Below, piece after piece: positions 27,428 to 37,300 of a stretch of DNA of 64,000 nucleotides (the first letter of the stretch is position 1; the number at the start of each line of letters is the position of its first letter). The stretch is taken from positions 124,001 to 188,000 of the forward strand of contig CALMYJ010000012.1 in the NCBI GenBank assembly GCA_937873715.1, in the 5' to 3' direction. The notes under the pieces are model-generated. The model saw only the letters and a list, made by a program, of their open reading frames with translations, was not told the DNA's origin and ran no database searches. The translations under genes were made by a program, and so were the position numbers. The DNA is from an uncultured Chitinophagaceae bacterium. Lineage in GTDB: Bacteria > Bacteroidota > Bacteroidia > Chitinophagales > Chitinophagaceae.

Positions 27428-29272
27428 TTATTTGCCGAGGTACACTTTTTGGTACCATACTTCCATGCTGAATAAAGTCCATAATATTTTAGCCCGTTTT
27501 TCGGCTTGTATTTTTATGCTGTTGGCTAAAAGCTTTGTGATAAAAGCAGGGGCCACCATTTGGCTGGTAAGGCTGCCGGAAGCAGTAAGGTAACTGTGGA
27601 TGATATCGGCAAGCTGCCCATTTACCCATAGCTTCAAAGGAATTTCGAACCCACGTTTTGGCTGGTTCACTAAGGCTGCAGGTAAATATTTGGCTGCAAG
27701 CCTGCGAAGCAGATACTTGGTTTGCCGCCCCCGTATTTTATACCCGTCATCAATGCCGGGGATGTACTCCAGCAATTCCCTGCACAAAAAGGGGCTGCGG
27801 CCCTCCAACGAATGAGCCATAGTGGCAATATCCATTTTTACCAGTAAATCACTAAACAGGTTGGTTTCAAAATCGAGCAGCATAATTTTTTGCAGGCCAC
27901 TTAAATCACTGTTGGCCACTTTGCTGAAATCATCGCTTATCCTTTGCATATAACCTGTTGGTGGATGCAGCAGGTGTTGCTCATAATCCTCAAATATATC
28001 TACTCCGGCCGAAAGGTAAATTTCGAAGCTGGCCTTGGAAGCCAGTGCTGCCAGGCGGTATAAATAGTTGTAAGCAGATTTTTTTGCAGAAGGCAGGGGC
28101 AAAACTTTTTTGGTAAGGGCCGCACCATTTTTTACCAGTCCGCCAGCATTAAAAAAATCGTAGCGGGCAAAAGGCACATAGCGCCTGTAACCGGCAAACA
28201 ATTCATCGGCACCATCGCCATTTAATATTACCGTTAAATGCTTACGGGCGGCTGCACTTACATAATAGCTGGGTATGGCCGAGCTGTCGAAAAAAGGTTC
28301 GCCATAGTTGGCAATGATTTGTTCTACATCGCCGAGGAGGTTATCAAAAGATATTTCAATGGTGCTGTGCTGTGTATGATAAGCATCAGCCACCAGCCTG
28401 GCCAGTGGTGCCTCGTTGTACTCACCAGCAAATGACACCGTAAATGTTTTAAGCCTGCTGTTGTATTTGCTGGCAGCAGCCGTTACCAGGCCACTATCGA
28501 TACCACCGCTTAAAAAGCATCCCACTTCCAGGTCAGACGATTCGAGGCGACGCTTTACGCCTGCATCAAGCAGGGCATCCGTTTTTTCGAGTGCTGTTTC
28601 AAAACTATCCCTGCTGCGCTGCTCGTAATATGGCCTGATATGCCACCATCGTTTTTCCTGCAGGTGCAGGGTAACACAATTTACCTGTAAGTAACTGCCT
28701 GCATTTAACTCCTGTACCTGCCGGTAGGGTGTACACTGGCGGTACAGCGCCCCCAGGCGCAGGTACTGGTAAATATTACCGGTGTCTATTTGTAAGGGTA
28801 ATAATGCTTTGAGGCAATTGAGTTCGCTGGCAAAAACTATTTTTTCGTCATCGGAAAAATAATAGAGTGGCTTTTTCCCGGCCCTGTCTCTTGCAATAAA
28901 CAATTCCTTTTCAGCCTTATCATACAACGCAAAAACAAACATACCATCGAGGTGTTCCAGCATAGCGGCTCCCATTTTTCGGTACAGCAGCAACAGGGTT
29001 TCGGTATCGGATGTAGTAGTGCCTGTCAGGTTAAACTGCTTCCTTACCTCATCATGGTTATAAATTTCACCATTAAAGATGATGGTATAACGGTCATCGA
29101 GATGCATAGGCTGCTTACCGCCCGATATATCAAGTATGGATAAACGAAGATGGTACAGGTCGATATTATCTACTGCATAGCCTGCCTGCTCATCGGGGCC
29201 CCGGTGAAGCATCGCCTTATTGATAGCACTATAGTTTAATTTAAAATTGACCGAGCCGGCTATACCACACAT
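27428..29272 (-). CDS. asnB: second asparagine synthase-type amidotransferase
   Basis: The nucleophile must be Cys2, so the start is the ATG at 29272 (614 residues, MCGIAGSVNF), not the longer frame from 29383. Glutaminase motifs include MLHRGPDEQAGYAV, LRLSILDISGG and NGEIYNHDEV; the synthetase domain has SGGIDSG and LNGDGADELFAGYRRY. It is clearly diverged from the paralogue at 17.1 kb. Its neighbours are polysaccharide genes, so sugar amidation is as likely as asparagine synthesis. It is followed after 78 nt by the CarH-like gene on the same strand. Confidence 0.92.
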   Translation of the reverse strand: MCGIAGSVNFKLNYSAINKAMLHRGPDEQAGYAVDNIDLYHLRLSILDISGGKQPMHLDDRYTIIFNGEIYNHDEVRKQFNLTGTTTSDTETLLLLYRKMGAAMLEHLDGMFVFALYDKAEKELFIARDRAGKKPLYYFSDDEKIVFASELNCLKALLPLQIDTGNIYQYLRLGALYRQCTPYRQVQELNAGSYLQVNCVTLHLQEKRWWHIRPYYEQRSRDSFETALEKTDALLDAGVKRRLESSDLEVGCFLSGGIDSGLVTAAASKYNSRLKTFTVSFAGEYNEAPLARLVADAYHTQHSTIEISFDNLLGDVEQIIANYGEPFFDSSAIPSYYVSAAARKHLTVILNGDGADELFAGYRRYVPFARYDFFNAGGLVKNGAALTKKVLPLPSAKKSAYNYLYRLAALASKASFEIYLSAGVDIFEDYEQHLLHPPTGYMQRISDDFSKVANSDLSGLQKIMLLDFETNLFSDLLVKMDIATMAHSLEGRSPFLCRELLEYIPGIDDGYKIRGRQTKYLLRRLAAKYLPAALVNQPKRGFEIPLKLWVNGQLADIIHSYLTASGSLTSQMVAPAFITKLLANSIKIQAEKRAKILWTLFSMEVWYQKVYLGK

Positions 29273-29293
29273 TGCTGCTGCATTTAGTGTGGG

Positions 29294-29323
29294 CAAAATA
29301 ACTCCATAATGTTGAATGGCAAA
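29294..29323 (-). promoter_or_regulatory. promoter of the second asnB gene
   Basis: On the minus strand TTTG (29323-29320), an 18-nt spacer and TTATTTTG (29301-29294) fit the TTTG/TAnnTTTG pattern with one mismatch. The leader would be about 18 nt, ending at the Cys2-encoding start, which supports the shorter start. Confidence 0.5.
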
Positions 29324-29385
29324 CGATAATTTAGGATAAATTTGCCCGAACTGCTTACTGCAGGCGCATTGCAGCAATATCAAGC

Positions 29386-30732
29386 ATGGCCTTAACAGAC
29401 CTTATATTATTCCCGGTATATGTACTTATTTTTTACCTCATTTTTTCTGCCCGGAGAAAACGCATAACCGACCCCGTATTGCGCCGTTACCACCTGCATG
29501 GCTTTTGGATAAAAGTGCTGGGTACCGTGGCATTTACTTTTTTTCACCTCTTTATCACCCGTGGTGATACCACTGCCCTCTATTATACAGAGGGTATCAA
29601 TATTACCAAACTGATATTGCAGGACATTACCAATGTAAAAATGTTATTTACTTCCGGCAAACATTTTGACGAAAACCTGCTGGCCGATTCATTTAACAGG
29701 GGGTACTTTAAAAACGAAAGCAATTACTTTATAACCATACTGGTGAGCTTTTTTTCCTTTTTCACCTTTGGCAGCTATAGTGTAATCAACCTGGTGTTTT
29801 CGCTCATATCTTTTAGCGGGGTATGGCGTCTGTATAAATTTTTTTACGAGCAATATCCAAAGCTGCACCGGCAGTTAGCCATTGCTATAATTTACCTGCC
29901 CACTTTTATTTTTTGGAGCTCCGGTATTTTGAAAGACCCCCTTTGTACAGGTATGCTGGGCTGGTTTACCTACAGTGTGTACTGCGCCTTTATAAAACGA
30001 ACCGGATTTACCCGGAATATCATTATTGCTGTTATTTCCGGTGCCATATTAGGGCTGGTTAAATCCTATATACTGGTTGCCTATATTCCTTTTTTTACCA
30101 TTTACCTGGTGATGATGAACCTGAAACAGATGCAGCAAACTGCTTCTAAAATTATATTGCTGGGTAGCTTGATTTTTATTGGCGGCGGGGTAATGGCACT
30201 AATAGCCGGTAAGCTGCAGGAAGTGCTGGGCAATCTTGCCCTGGATAAACTAACCGAATCGGTAAAAACAACACAGCAAAATTTTATGGGTATTGCCGAA
30301 CTGGCTGAATCGGCATTTACGCTTGGCGTAGAGTTTGACGGCACCCCGGAAAGCCTTGTAAAAATTGCGCCTGCTGCAGTAACGGCCTCGCTGTTCAGGC
30401 CATATTTGTGGGAGTCAAAAAAAATATCTACCCTGCTCTCCTCGCTGGAAAGCCTGGCATTTATGCTATTTACCCTTTATGTTTTTTTGAGAGCCGGGCC
30501 AATACGGTTTTTGGCAAGAATTTTTAATGACCCGATGATTATGTACTGCTTTTTCTTTGCGATATTATTTGCACTGTTTGTTGGTGCCACCACCCTCAAC
30601 TTTGGCACCCTGGTGCGGTACAAAATACCCTGCCTGCCATTTTACCTGATAGCATTAATACTGATACTGGAAAAAAGCAAGGAGCATAAAAGATTAAAGC
30701 AGGCGGCTAAAAATACCCGGGAAAATAATTAA
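29386..30732 (+). CDS. polytopic membrane protein of unknown function, possible polysaccharide polymerase
   Basis: A 448-residue protein with about ten hydrophobic segments, a conserved-looking external loop at about 60-110 (TRGDTTALYYTEG, SNYFITILVSFFSFFTFGSYS) and a cytoplasmic basic tail. The motif FIFWSSGILKDPLCTGMLGW, with an acidic residue between membrane segments, resembles EpsG/Wzy-like or GT-C type proteins, but I do not recognise a specific family. It sits among polysaccharide genes, divergent from asnB and convergent with a GT2 gene (stops 9 nt apart). A repeat-unit polymerase role is inference only. Confidence 0.75.
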   Translation: MALTDLILFPVYVLIFYLIFSARRKRITDPVLRRYHLHGFWIKVLGTVAFTFFHLFITRGDTTALYYTEGINITKLILQDITNVKMLFTSGKHFDENLLADSFNRGYFKNESNYFITILVSFFSFFTFGSYSVINLVFSLISFSGVWRLYKFFYEQYPKLHRQLAIAIIYLPTFIFWSSGILKDPLCTGMLGWFTYSVYCAFIKRTGFTRNIIIAVISGAILGLVKSYILVAYIPFFTIYLVMMNLKQMQQTASKIILLGSLIFIGGGVMALIAGKLQEVLGNLALDKLTESVKTTQQNFMGIAELAESAFTLGVEFDGTPESLVKIAPAAVTASLFRPYLWESKKISTLLSSLESLAFMLFTLYVFLRAGPIRFLARIFNDPMIMYCFFFAILFALFVGATTLNFGTLVRYKIPCLPFYLIALILILEKSKEHKRLKQAAKNTRENN

Positions 30733-30741
30733 CCTGCACAA

Positions 30742-31740
30742 TTAAGCCCTGGCGGCTTTTCTGTCCCGGACAGCAACAGGTGGCGTTTGCAAGACCTGGC
30801 CAATAGCCCTTACCTGGTTGTGCAACACATTTTTTACACTTACAGGCTTACCATCATTAAGCCGCTCCATAATCATTTGCGGATTTACGGAAAGGTTATT
30901 GGTAAAAGCATCGGCTGCGGGCCAGAATATAAAGCCAAGCTTTTTCATCTTATCGGTTTTTTGAAAAACCACTACCACACCTATCATTGCCAGCAGAAAG
31001 CCGCAATAATTGATGAAGGCCATCAGCTTATTGCCAAACTTTGATTTGTGCACATGAAAGCGGTTGCGTACGTAGTAATACATCTTCCAGCAGGTTTTAT
31101 AATCCCAGTCGCTTTTATAAGTAAATGCCGAAGCAGGATGATAGTGTATGCTGGAGGCCACTGTAATAACGGGTATGCGGTTCTTTTTGGTAATGCGGCA
31201 AAAATATTCTGACTCATCTCCCCACAAAAACAAACCCGGCCGCGGCGCTCCCACCCTTTCTACAATATTGCGGTGAATAAGGGTACCATTAAAGGGATGA
31301 CCCACTCCTTCAATTACATTACAATCCACATCATCGATGGTGGCGTAATTTTTGGTGCGCCACACAAATGTTTTTTTATCGTTTTTATTGATAACGGCGC
31401 AATTACGCAGCGCTATTTGTTTTGTTTCGGGTTCCAGTAATTTTTCCAGGGCATCCTGCTTTGGATAGCCATCGTCATCCATACACCATATCCACGAATA
31501 GCCATTGGCAAAAGCCCATTGTATGCCTGTGCTAAACCCACCGCCCGAGCCGGAATTTTTTTGTGTAATCACCTGCACATCAGTTTGCGTTTGCAACCAT
31601 TGTTCAGTATCATCGGTGCTGCCATTATTGATAACAAGTATAGCATCGGGCTTGCGGCTTTGGTTGCGAAGTGCTGTGATGCATTCAGCCAGCAATTCTT
31701 TGCGGTTGTAGGTAACAATTACTGCAATTACTTTCTCCAT
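30742..31740 (-). CDS. GT2-family glycosyltransferase (GlfT2/rhamnosyl-like)
   Basis: A 332-residue GT-A glycosyltransferase. The nucleotide-binding start is IAVIVTYNRKELLAECI, with INNGSTDDTEQWL, the metal-binding WCMDDDGYP, and the LWGDESEYFCRI acceptor motif. The DDD and WGDE pattern resembles rhamnosyl and galactofuranosyl transferases. The neighbouring glf gene supplies UDP-Galf, so a galactofuranosyl transferase is an attractive inference. One C-terminal hydrophobic segment (FINYCGFLLAMIGVVVVF) may anchor it to the membrane. Confidence 0.9.
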   Translation of the reverse strand: MEKVIAVIVTYNRKELLAECITALRNQSRKPDAILVINNGSTDDTEQWLQTQTDVQVITQKNSGSGGGFSTGIQWAFANGYSWIWCMDDDGYPKQDALEKLLEPETKQIALRNCAVINKNDKKTFVWRTKNYATIDDVDCNVIEGVGHPFNGTLIHRNIVERVGAPRPGLFLWGDESEYFCRITKKNRIPVITVASSIHYHPASAFTYKSDWDYKTCWKMYYYVRNRFHVHKSKFGNKLMAFINYCGFLLAMIGVVVVFQKTDKMKKLGFIFWPAADAFTNNLSVNPQMIMERLNDGKPVSVKNVLHNQVRAIGQVLQTPPVAVRDRKAARA

Positions 31741-31911
31741 AGGGTGGTTTTTGGATGGTATTGGGTACTGCCAGTATGCAGTAATGCTATAACGAAAACG
31801 AAATGGGGTTATTGCCTTTAAAAACCGGAATTTGAGGCAATTATAAAAGCAATAAAGTAAAATTACCAGCCACTGCGGAGGTTTACGAAAAAGCTATTGG
31901 CATAGCTACGT

Positions 31912-33072
31912 TCAGGCTGTTTCTTCATTGGGGAACACAGGTAAGGCTGCACCCGTTCGTAGTGCTTCTGTAAAGCGTTTGGAAAAACTGAGTGCTTCTC
32001 CTATTACATGGTGCATATCCATATAGCGGTAGGTAGCCAGCCTGCCCAGGAAAGAAATTTTTTGCTGTTGCTCAGCAAGGTGGCGGTATTGCTGCAGCAT
32101 GGCTTTATCTGTGGCCAGCCGCTTGGGGTAATAGGGTGTATCTGAAGGGCCGGTTTCTTTGCTGTATTCGGTAAAATACACCGTTTTATCATGCTGCTCC
32201 CAATAAGCAAAATGCTTGTGTTCGGTAATTCTTGTATGAGGAATTTCGGCATCGCAATAATTCATTTGTGCAGTGCCCTGGTAATCGCCATCGGCATAGC
32301 CTTTTTCAAAACTAACGGTACGGTAGCCAAGGCGGCCATACTGGTAATTAAAGTACGCATCAATTGGCCCGGTAAAAAAAACATGGTCGTATTCCATACC
32401 ATCGGTACCGGGTATAAATTTTTTATTCAGGGTAATACGGATACGCTTGTCGGCCGTCATCTGCTGCATGATTGCGGTGTAGCCATCTTCAGGTATGCCG
32501 GTATAGATATTGTTGTGATAGTTATCATCGTAACTAAAGCGAACGGGTATGCGCTGCAAAATAGATGCCGGTAACCGGGCAGGCTCTACCCCCCATTGTT
32601 TTTTGGTATAGCCATAAAAAAATGCCTCGTACAACTCCCTGCCGATGAAACGCAGGGCCTGCTCTTCAAAATTTTGTGGCGCTGTAATAGAGGAGTCGGC
32701 CAGTGTGTGTAAAAAAGCCCTGGCGGCTGCCGGCGAAAAACTTTTATTAAAAAACTGGTTAATGGTATGCAGGTTAACAGGCAGGGGGTACACTTTACCC
32801 TTACTTACCGCTTTTACCCGGTGTACATAAGGACGAAAAACGCCGAAGTGGTTCACATAATCCCATATTTCTTTTTTATCTGTATTAAAAATATGCGGAC
32901 CGTACTGGTGTACCATTACGCCGGTTGGCGCATCCCTTTCGGTATGGCAGTTACCCCCGGTATGGTTACGCTCATCCCAGATATCGATTGTGCAATCCAA
33001 CTGCTGCAGCAACTGCTCGGCCAATACTGATCCGGAAAAGCCGGCGCCGACAATGAGAAAGCGATAAGTCAT
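31912..33072 (-). CDS. glf: UDP-galactopyranose mutase
   Basis: A 386-residue FAD enzyme that converts UDP-galactopyranose to UDP-galactofuranose. The FAD motif FLIVGAGFSGSVLAEQL begins at residue 4, with GGNCHTE, the YGPHIFNT histidine loop, YGYTKKQWG and the C-terminal GRLATYRYMDMHHVIGEAL. The start at 33072 (MTYRFLIVGAG) is preferred over 33111, which adds a non-conserved stretch. The gene runs divergently from the lycopene cyclase gene. Confidence 0.96.
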   Translation of the reverse strand: MTYRFLIVGAGFSGSVLAEQLLQQLDCTIDIWDERNHTGGNCHTERDAPTGVMVHQYGPHIFNTDKKEIWDYVNHFGVFRPYVHRVKAVSKGKVYPLPVNLHTINQFFNKSFSPAAARAFLHTLADSSITAPQNFEEQALRFIGRELYEAFFYGYTKKQWGVEPARLPASILQRIPVRFSYDDNYHNNIYTGIPEDGYTAIMQQMTADKRIRITLNKKFIPGTDGMEYDHVFFTGPIDAYFNYQYGRLGYRTVSFEKGYADGDYQGTAQMNYCDAEIPHTRITEHKHFAYWEQHDKTVYFTEYSKETGPSDTPYYPKRLATDKAMLQQYRHLAEQQQKISFLGRLATYRYMDMHHVIGEALSFSKRFTEALRTGAALPVFPNEETA

Positions 33073-33217
33073 ATTTTTATTGAAGGGGTTAAAGCAGCGC
33101 CCTGCAGGCAAAACAAATGTAAACGAAAAATGCTGCTCATTGTTTTGTGCTAAAGATTATTTTGCAGTAAACAAACCTTTTATTCACCCACGCTGTTGTA
33201 GGCTAAACATAAAAATA

Positions 33218-33904
33218 CTGGATACACAATACACATACTTTTTGATACTTGCAGGCTCCCTGGCTGCACCACTGGCGTTAAGCTTCGATAAAAAAGTAGC
33301 TTTTTATACCAAGTGGAAATATCTTTTTCCTGCCATGCTTATACCTGCGCTGTTGTATATCCTGTGGGACATGTACTTTACCTATAAAGGCGTATGGTGG
33401 TTTAATGAAAAATATATCACCGGCATTACCCTTATTAACCTGCCGGTAGAGGAAGTGCTGTTCTTTTTTGTAGTGCCTTATTGCTGTGTATTTATTTACG
33501 AATGTATCCGCTGCTATTTCCCGGGTTTTAAAAATAAAAAAACAGCAGACTACCTGCTGCTGTGCATCGGGGTAGTATTACTGGCCGTGGGCCTGCTGTA
33601 TTACAACCGGCTGTACACTTCCTGGACGTTTTTGCTAAATGCCGCCTGCATTGCCGTTATTGTGGTCAATAAAAAACGCTTCAGGTATTTTGATATTGCG
33701 GCATTTTTATTAGCCTACTGCATTATCCTTATTCCTTTTTTATTGGTAAATGGATTGCTTACTGCTATACCCGTTGTACTGTACAATGATGCCCAAAATC
33801 TGGACATACGCATTACTACCATACCCATTGAGGATACCTTTTACGGGATGCTGCTTGTGCTGCTGAATGTGATTATTTTTGAAAAACTGCGGCAGGCCAA
33901 ATAA
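33218..33904 (+). CDS. crtY: lycopene beta-cyclase, fused CrtYc-CrtYd type
   Basis: A small membrane protein with two tandem lycopene-cyclase domains of about 100 residues, each with three helices and the motif pair WDMYFTYKGVWWFNEKYITG and LPVEEVLFFFVVPYC (first half) and IRITTIPIEDTFYGMLLVLLN (second half). It cyclises lycopene psi ends to beta rings. No ATG precedes the first helix: the frame opens with TTG at 33080 or 33140, and the conserved region begins at CTG 33218 (228 residues), which I use as the boundary. The real start is uncertain. It is the only crt gene outside the operon, about 7 kb away. Confidence 0.87.
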   Translation: MDTQYTYFLILAGSLAAPLALSFDKKVAFYTKWKYLFPAMLIPALLYILWDMYFTYKGVWWFNEKYITGITLINLPVEEVLFFFVVPYCCVFIYECIRCYFPGFKNKKTADYLLLCIGVVLLAVGLLYYNRLYTSWTFLLNAACIAVIVVNKKRFRYFDIAAFLLAYCIILIPFLLVNGLLTAIPVVLYNDAQNLDIRITTIPIEDTFYGMLLVLLNVIIFEKLRQAK

Positions 33905-33960
33905 TGTGTTTGTAATTATAATTGGTGCGCCGGTACGTATGTTGTTGTTAGATTGTATGT

Positions 33961-34057
33961 TGTCATTCCGAGGTACGAGGAATCTGCCTAACAGTTGTAC
34001 AAATGCTCAACGCCTGTAATACTAACCGGCAGATCCTTCACTGCGTTCAGGATGACA
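33961..34057 (+). repeat. 97-bp repeat unit, copy 1
   Basis: This full-length unit differs from copy 2 by three substitutions in 97 positions. Both ends are intact, and the inner arms can pair to form a long hairpin. Confidence 0.88.
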
Positions 34058-34170
34058 GCAAAGTGTGGACTTGTCATTCCATTACGATATTAAATCAACA
34101 GGGAAAATGCAAAAGGTATACTGTCATTCCGATGCCGCCACAGAGGAAGAGGAATCTGCTGAAGCTGCTT

Positions 34171-34267
34171 TGTCATTCCGAGGAACGAGGAATCTGCCTA
34201 ACAGTTGTACAAATGCTCAACGCCTGCAATACTAACAGGCAGATCCTTCACTGCGTTCAGGATGACA
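34171..34267 (+). repeat. 97-bp repeat unit, copy 2
   Basis: This is the second full unit, in direct orientation 210 bp after copy 1. Near-identity of the copies points to recent duplication or conversion. Confidence 0.88.
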
Positions 34268-34350
34268 GAGAACCCGGGCAGAGCCTTCTTGCAACAGGAT
34301 GACAGTTGTGCCGGGCAATAATGCTGTATAAAGAAATGGGTCAAAAAAAA

Positions 34351-37300
34351 TTACATATTCCTGCGGTACTGCCCGCCTACTTCGTACAAAGCATGTGTAA
34401 TTTGCCCCAGGGAACAGTACTTCACTGTTTCCATCAGCTCGGCAAAAAGGTTGCCGTTATGTATGGCCACCTGTTGTAATTGTTGCAGCGCCGCGGCTGC
34501 TACTGCGTTATGTCTTTCTTTAAATGCCTGCAATGTTTGCACCTGGCCCTGCTTTTCGGCTTCGGTACTGCGTATCACTTCGGTGGGCAAAATAGTGGGA
34601 CTCCCTTTTTTATTTAAAAAAGTATTGACACCGATTACCGGAAATTCGCCGGTATGTTTCAGGGTTTCGTAGTGCAGGCTTTCTTCCTGTATTTTGTTGC
34701 GTTGGTACATCCGCTCCATTGCGCCAAGCACACCACCCCTTTCGCTGATTCTGTTAAATTCGGTAAGCACCGCCGCTTCCACCAGCTCCGTTAAGGTATC
34801 AATGATAAAAGCGCCCTGATTAGGATTTTCATTTTTGGCTGTACCCAGTTCTTTATTTATAATAAGCTGTATGGCCATGGCCCGGCGCACACTTTCTTCA
34901 GTTGGTGTGGTAATGGCTTCATCATAGGCATTTGTATGCAGTGAATTACAATTATCGTAAATGGCATACAATGCCTGCAGGGTGGTACGGATATCATTAA
35001 AATCAATTTCCTGTGCATGCAGGGAGCGGCCCGAGGTTTGAATATGATACTTCAGCTTCTGGCTGCGTTCGTTAGCCCCATACTTATACTTCATGGCTTT
35101 GGCCCAAATACGACGGGCCACACGGCCAATTACACTGTACTCCGGATCCATCCCATTGCTGAAAAAGAAAGACAGGTTGGGCGCAAAATCATCAATAGGC
35201 ATTCCGCGGCTGAGGTAATACTCCACATAAGTGAAACCGTTAGCCAGTGTAAAAGCCAGTTGTGTAATAGGGTTGGCCCCGGCTTCAGCAATATGATAAC
35301 CACTAATGCTTACACTGTAAAAGTTCTGCACTTTATGCTGAATAAAATATTGCTGCACATCACCCATCAGCTTTAAGGCAAACTCGGTTGAAAAGATACA
35401 GGTGTTCTGCGCCTGGTCTTCTTTTAAAATATCTGCCTGTACAGTACCCCTTACTGTTGCCAGAGCTTTCGCTTTTATGTGGGCATACACTTCTGGCGGT
35501 AATACATCGGCACCACTAAGGCCAAGGAGGCGCAGGCCCAGTCCATCGTTGCCTTCGGGCAACTGGCCCTTAAAGCTGCTTTTAAATGGCAGCACTGGTT
35601 TACCATCGTTGCCGGTATATTTTGGCAAAGCCTCTACAGCATATTTACTTTCAATGATACTGTTCACCTGCTGTTGCAGGTTGTTATCAATAATATATTT
35701 TTCGCATTGCTGGTCGATAGCGGCATGCATAAAAAATGCCAGCAGCACTGGCGCCGGCCCATTGATGGTCATACTTACGGATGTTTTGGCATCGCATAAA
35801 TCAAAGCCGCTATATAATTTCTTAATATCATCCAGTGTGGCAATACTTACGCCGCTATTGCCCACTTTGCCATAAATATCAGGTCGATAGTCCGGGTCTT
35901 CGCCATAAAGTGTTACACTGTCGAATGCTGTACTGAGGCGCTTTGCAGGCTGGCCCAGGCTTACATAATGAAAGCGTCTGTTGGTTCGCTCCGGGCTCCC
36001 CTCACCGGCAAACATCCGGGTGGGGTCTTCTCCTTCCCGTTTTAAAGGAAATACTCCTGCGGTAAAAGGAAATGCGCCGGGCACATTTTCCTGCAACTGC
36101 CAGCTGAGTATATCGCCCCAGTCTTTAAAAGCCGGCAGCGCCACTTTGGGAATTTTTGTGCCACTAAGACTGGTAGCGGTTAAGGGCTGTTGTATTGTTT
36201 TGCCCCTTACTTCGTATTCAAATACATCCCGGCTATACTTTTCCGTTAGTGCATGCCATTGCGTTATAAGTGCCAGGTTATCGGGATGCAGTTTTGCAGC
36301 ATAATTATCGTACTGCTGCTGTAAAATGACAGCAATAGTTTGGCTCGCCGTTTGACCTGCGGCATTTTGCTGTTGTATTATTTTAATTACACCATCCAGT
36401 TGATACAGTTGTGTAGCTATGGCGGCTTGCTCAGTGGTCTGCTGGTTGTACTGTTGTACAGCATCGGTTATTTCGGCAAGGTAGCGGGAACGCCCGGGCG
36501 GAATAATATTGGTATTGCTGCTGGTATCTTTTATATGCGGATGTTGCACTACCCCGGCATCAAATTGCAGTTTATATTTTTCAGCCACAATTTGCATCAG
36601 CCGTTCAAAAAGTTCATTAATGCCGGCATCATTAAACTGGGCTGCAATGGTACCTGTTACCGGTAGCTCATCATCTTTTGCTGTCCATAAACCGTGGTTG
36701 CGTTTGTACTGTTTACGTACATCATGCAGGGCATCCAGGGCACCGGCTTTATCAAATTTATTGATGCACACCAGGTGGGCATAGTCGAGCATATTTATCT
36801 TTTCAAGTTGCGATGCAGCGCCATACTCCGGTGTCATCACGTACATGCTGATATCCACATAATCGAGGATTGACACATCACTTTGGCCTGTGCCTGCACT
36901 TTCGAGGATAATAAAATCGTACCCTGCCGCTTTGCATATATCTATTGCCTGCTGTACATACCGGCTCAATGCTTTACTACTTTCCCTTGTGGCGAGGCTA
37001 CGCATATACACCCGTGGCGAGGATACGGCATTCATCCTGATCCTGTCGCCAAGCAGTGCACCGCCACTTTTCTTTTTAGAAGGGTCAACCGAAATTACGG
37101 CAATGGTTTTATCGGGATAATTTTTTAAAAACCGCCGTACAATTTCGTCGGTTACGGACGATTTACCGGCACCGCCTGTACCGGTAATACCCAGCACCGG
37201 TATTTTATTTGCTGTGACTGCCCCGGAAGCCTGCAGCAGCATTTGCTGAAAAGGCGTATAGTCGTACCCGTTTTCAGCCAGCGTAATCGCTCTTGCAACC

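Larger units (their letters stand above)
33961..34305. repeat. REP/MITE-like repeat cluster
   Basis: This fills most of the 446-nt space between the convergent crtY and icmF 3' ends. Each full unit is 97 bp, beginning TGTCATTCCGAGG and ending TTCAGGATGACA, so the ends form an inverted repeat (TGTCAT/ATGACA, with GAATCTGCC/GGCAGATCC inside). Besides the two full units listed separately, left ends alone occur at 34072 and 34122 and a right end at 34289-34295. There is no gene in this stretch; a 99-residue plus-strand frame across it is repeat sequence. Confidence 0.85.

Noticed and set aside
29273..29383. A longer N-terminus for the second asnB
   Set aside because: The class II glutaminase nucleophile must be Cys2 after Met removal, and the promoter lies in this stretch.
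34003..34302. A 99-residue plus-strand frame
   Set aside because: It lies wholly within the 97-bp repeat cluster, and the translation repeats itself; this is repeat sequence, not a gene.
33961..34305. A CRISPR array
   Set aside because: The units are 97 bp with partial ends, have no regular short spacers, and no cas gene is near. REP/MITE-like structure explains them.
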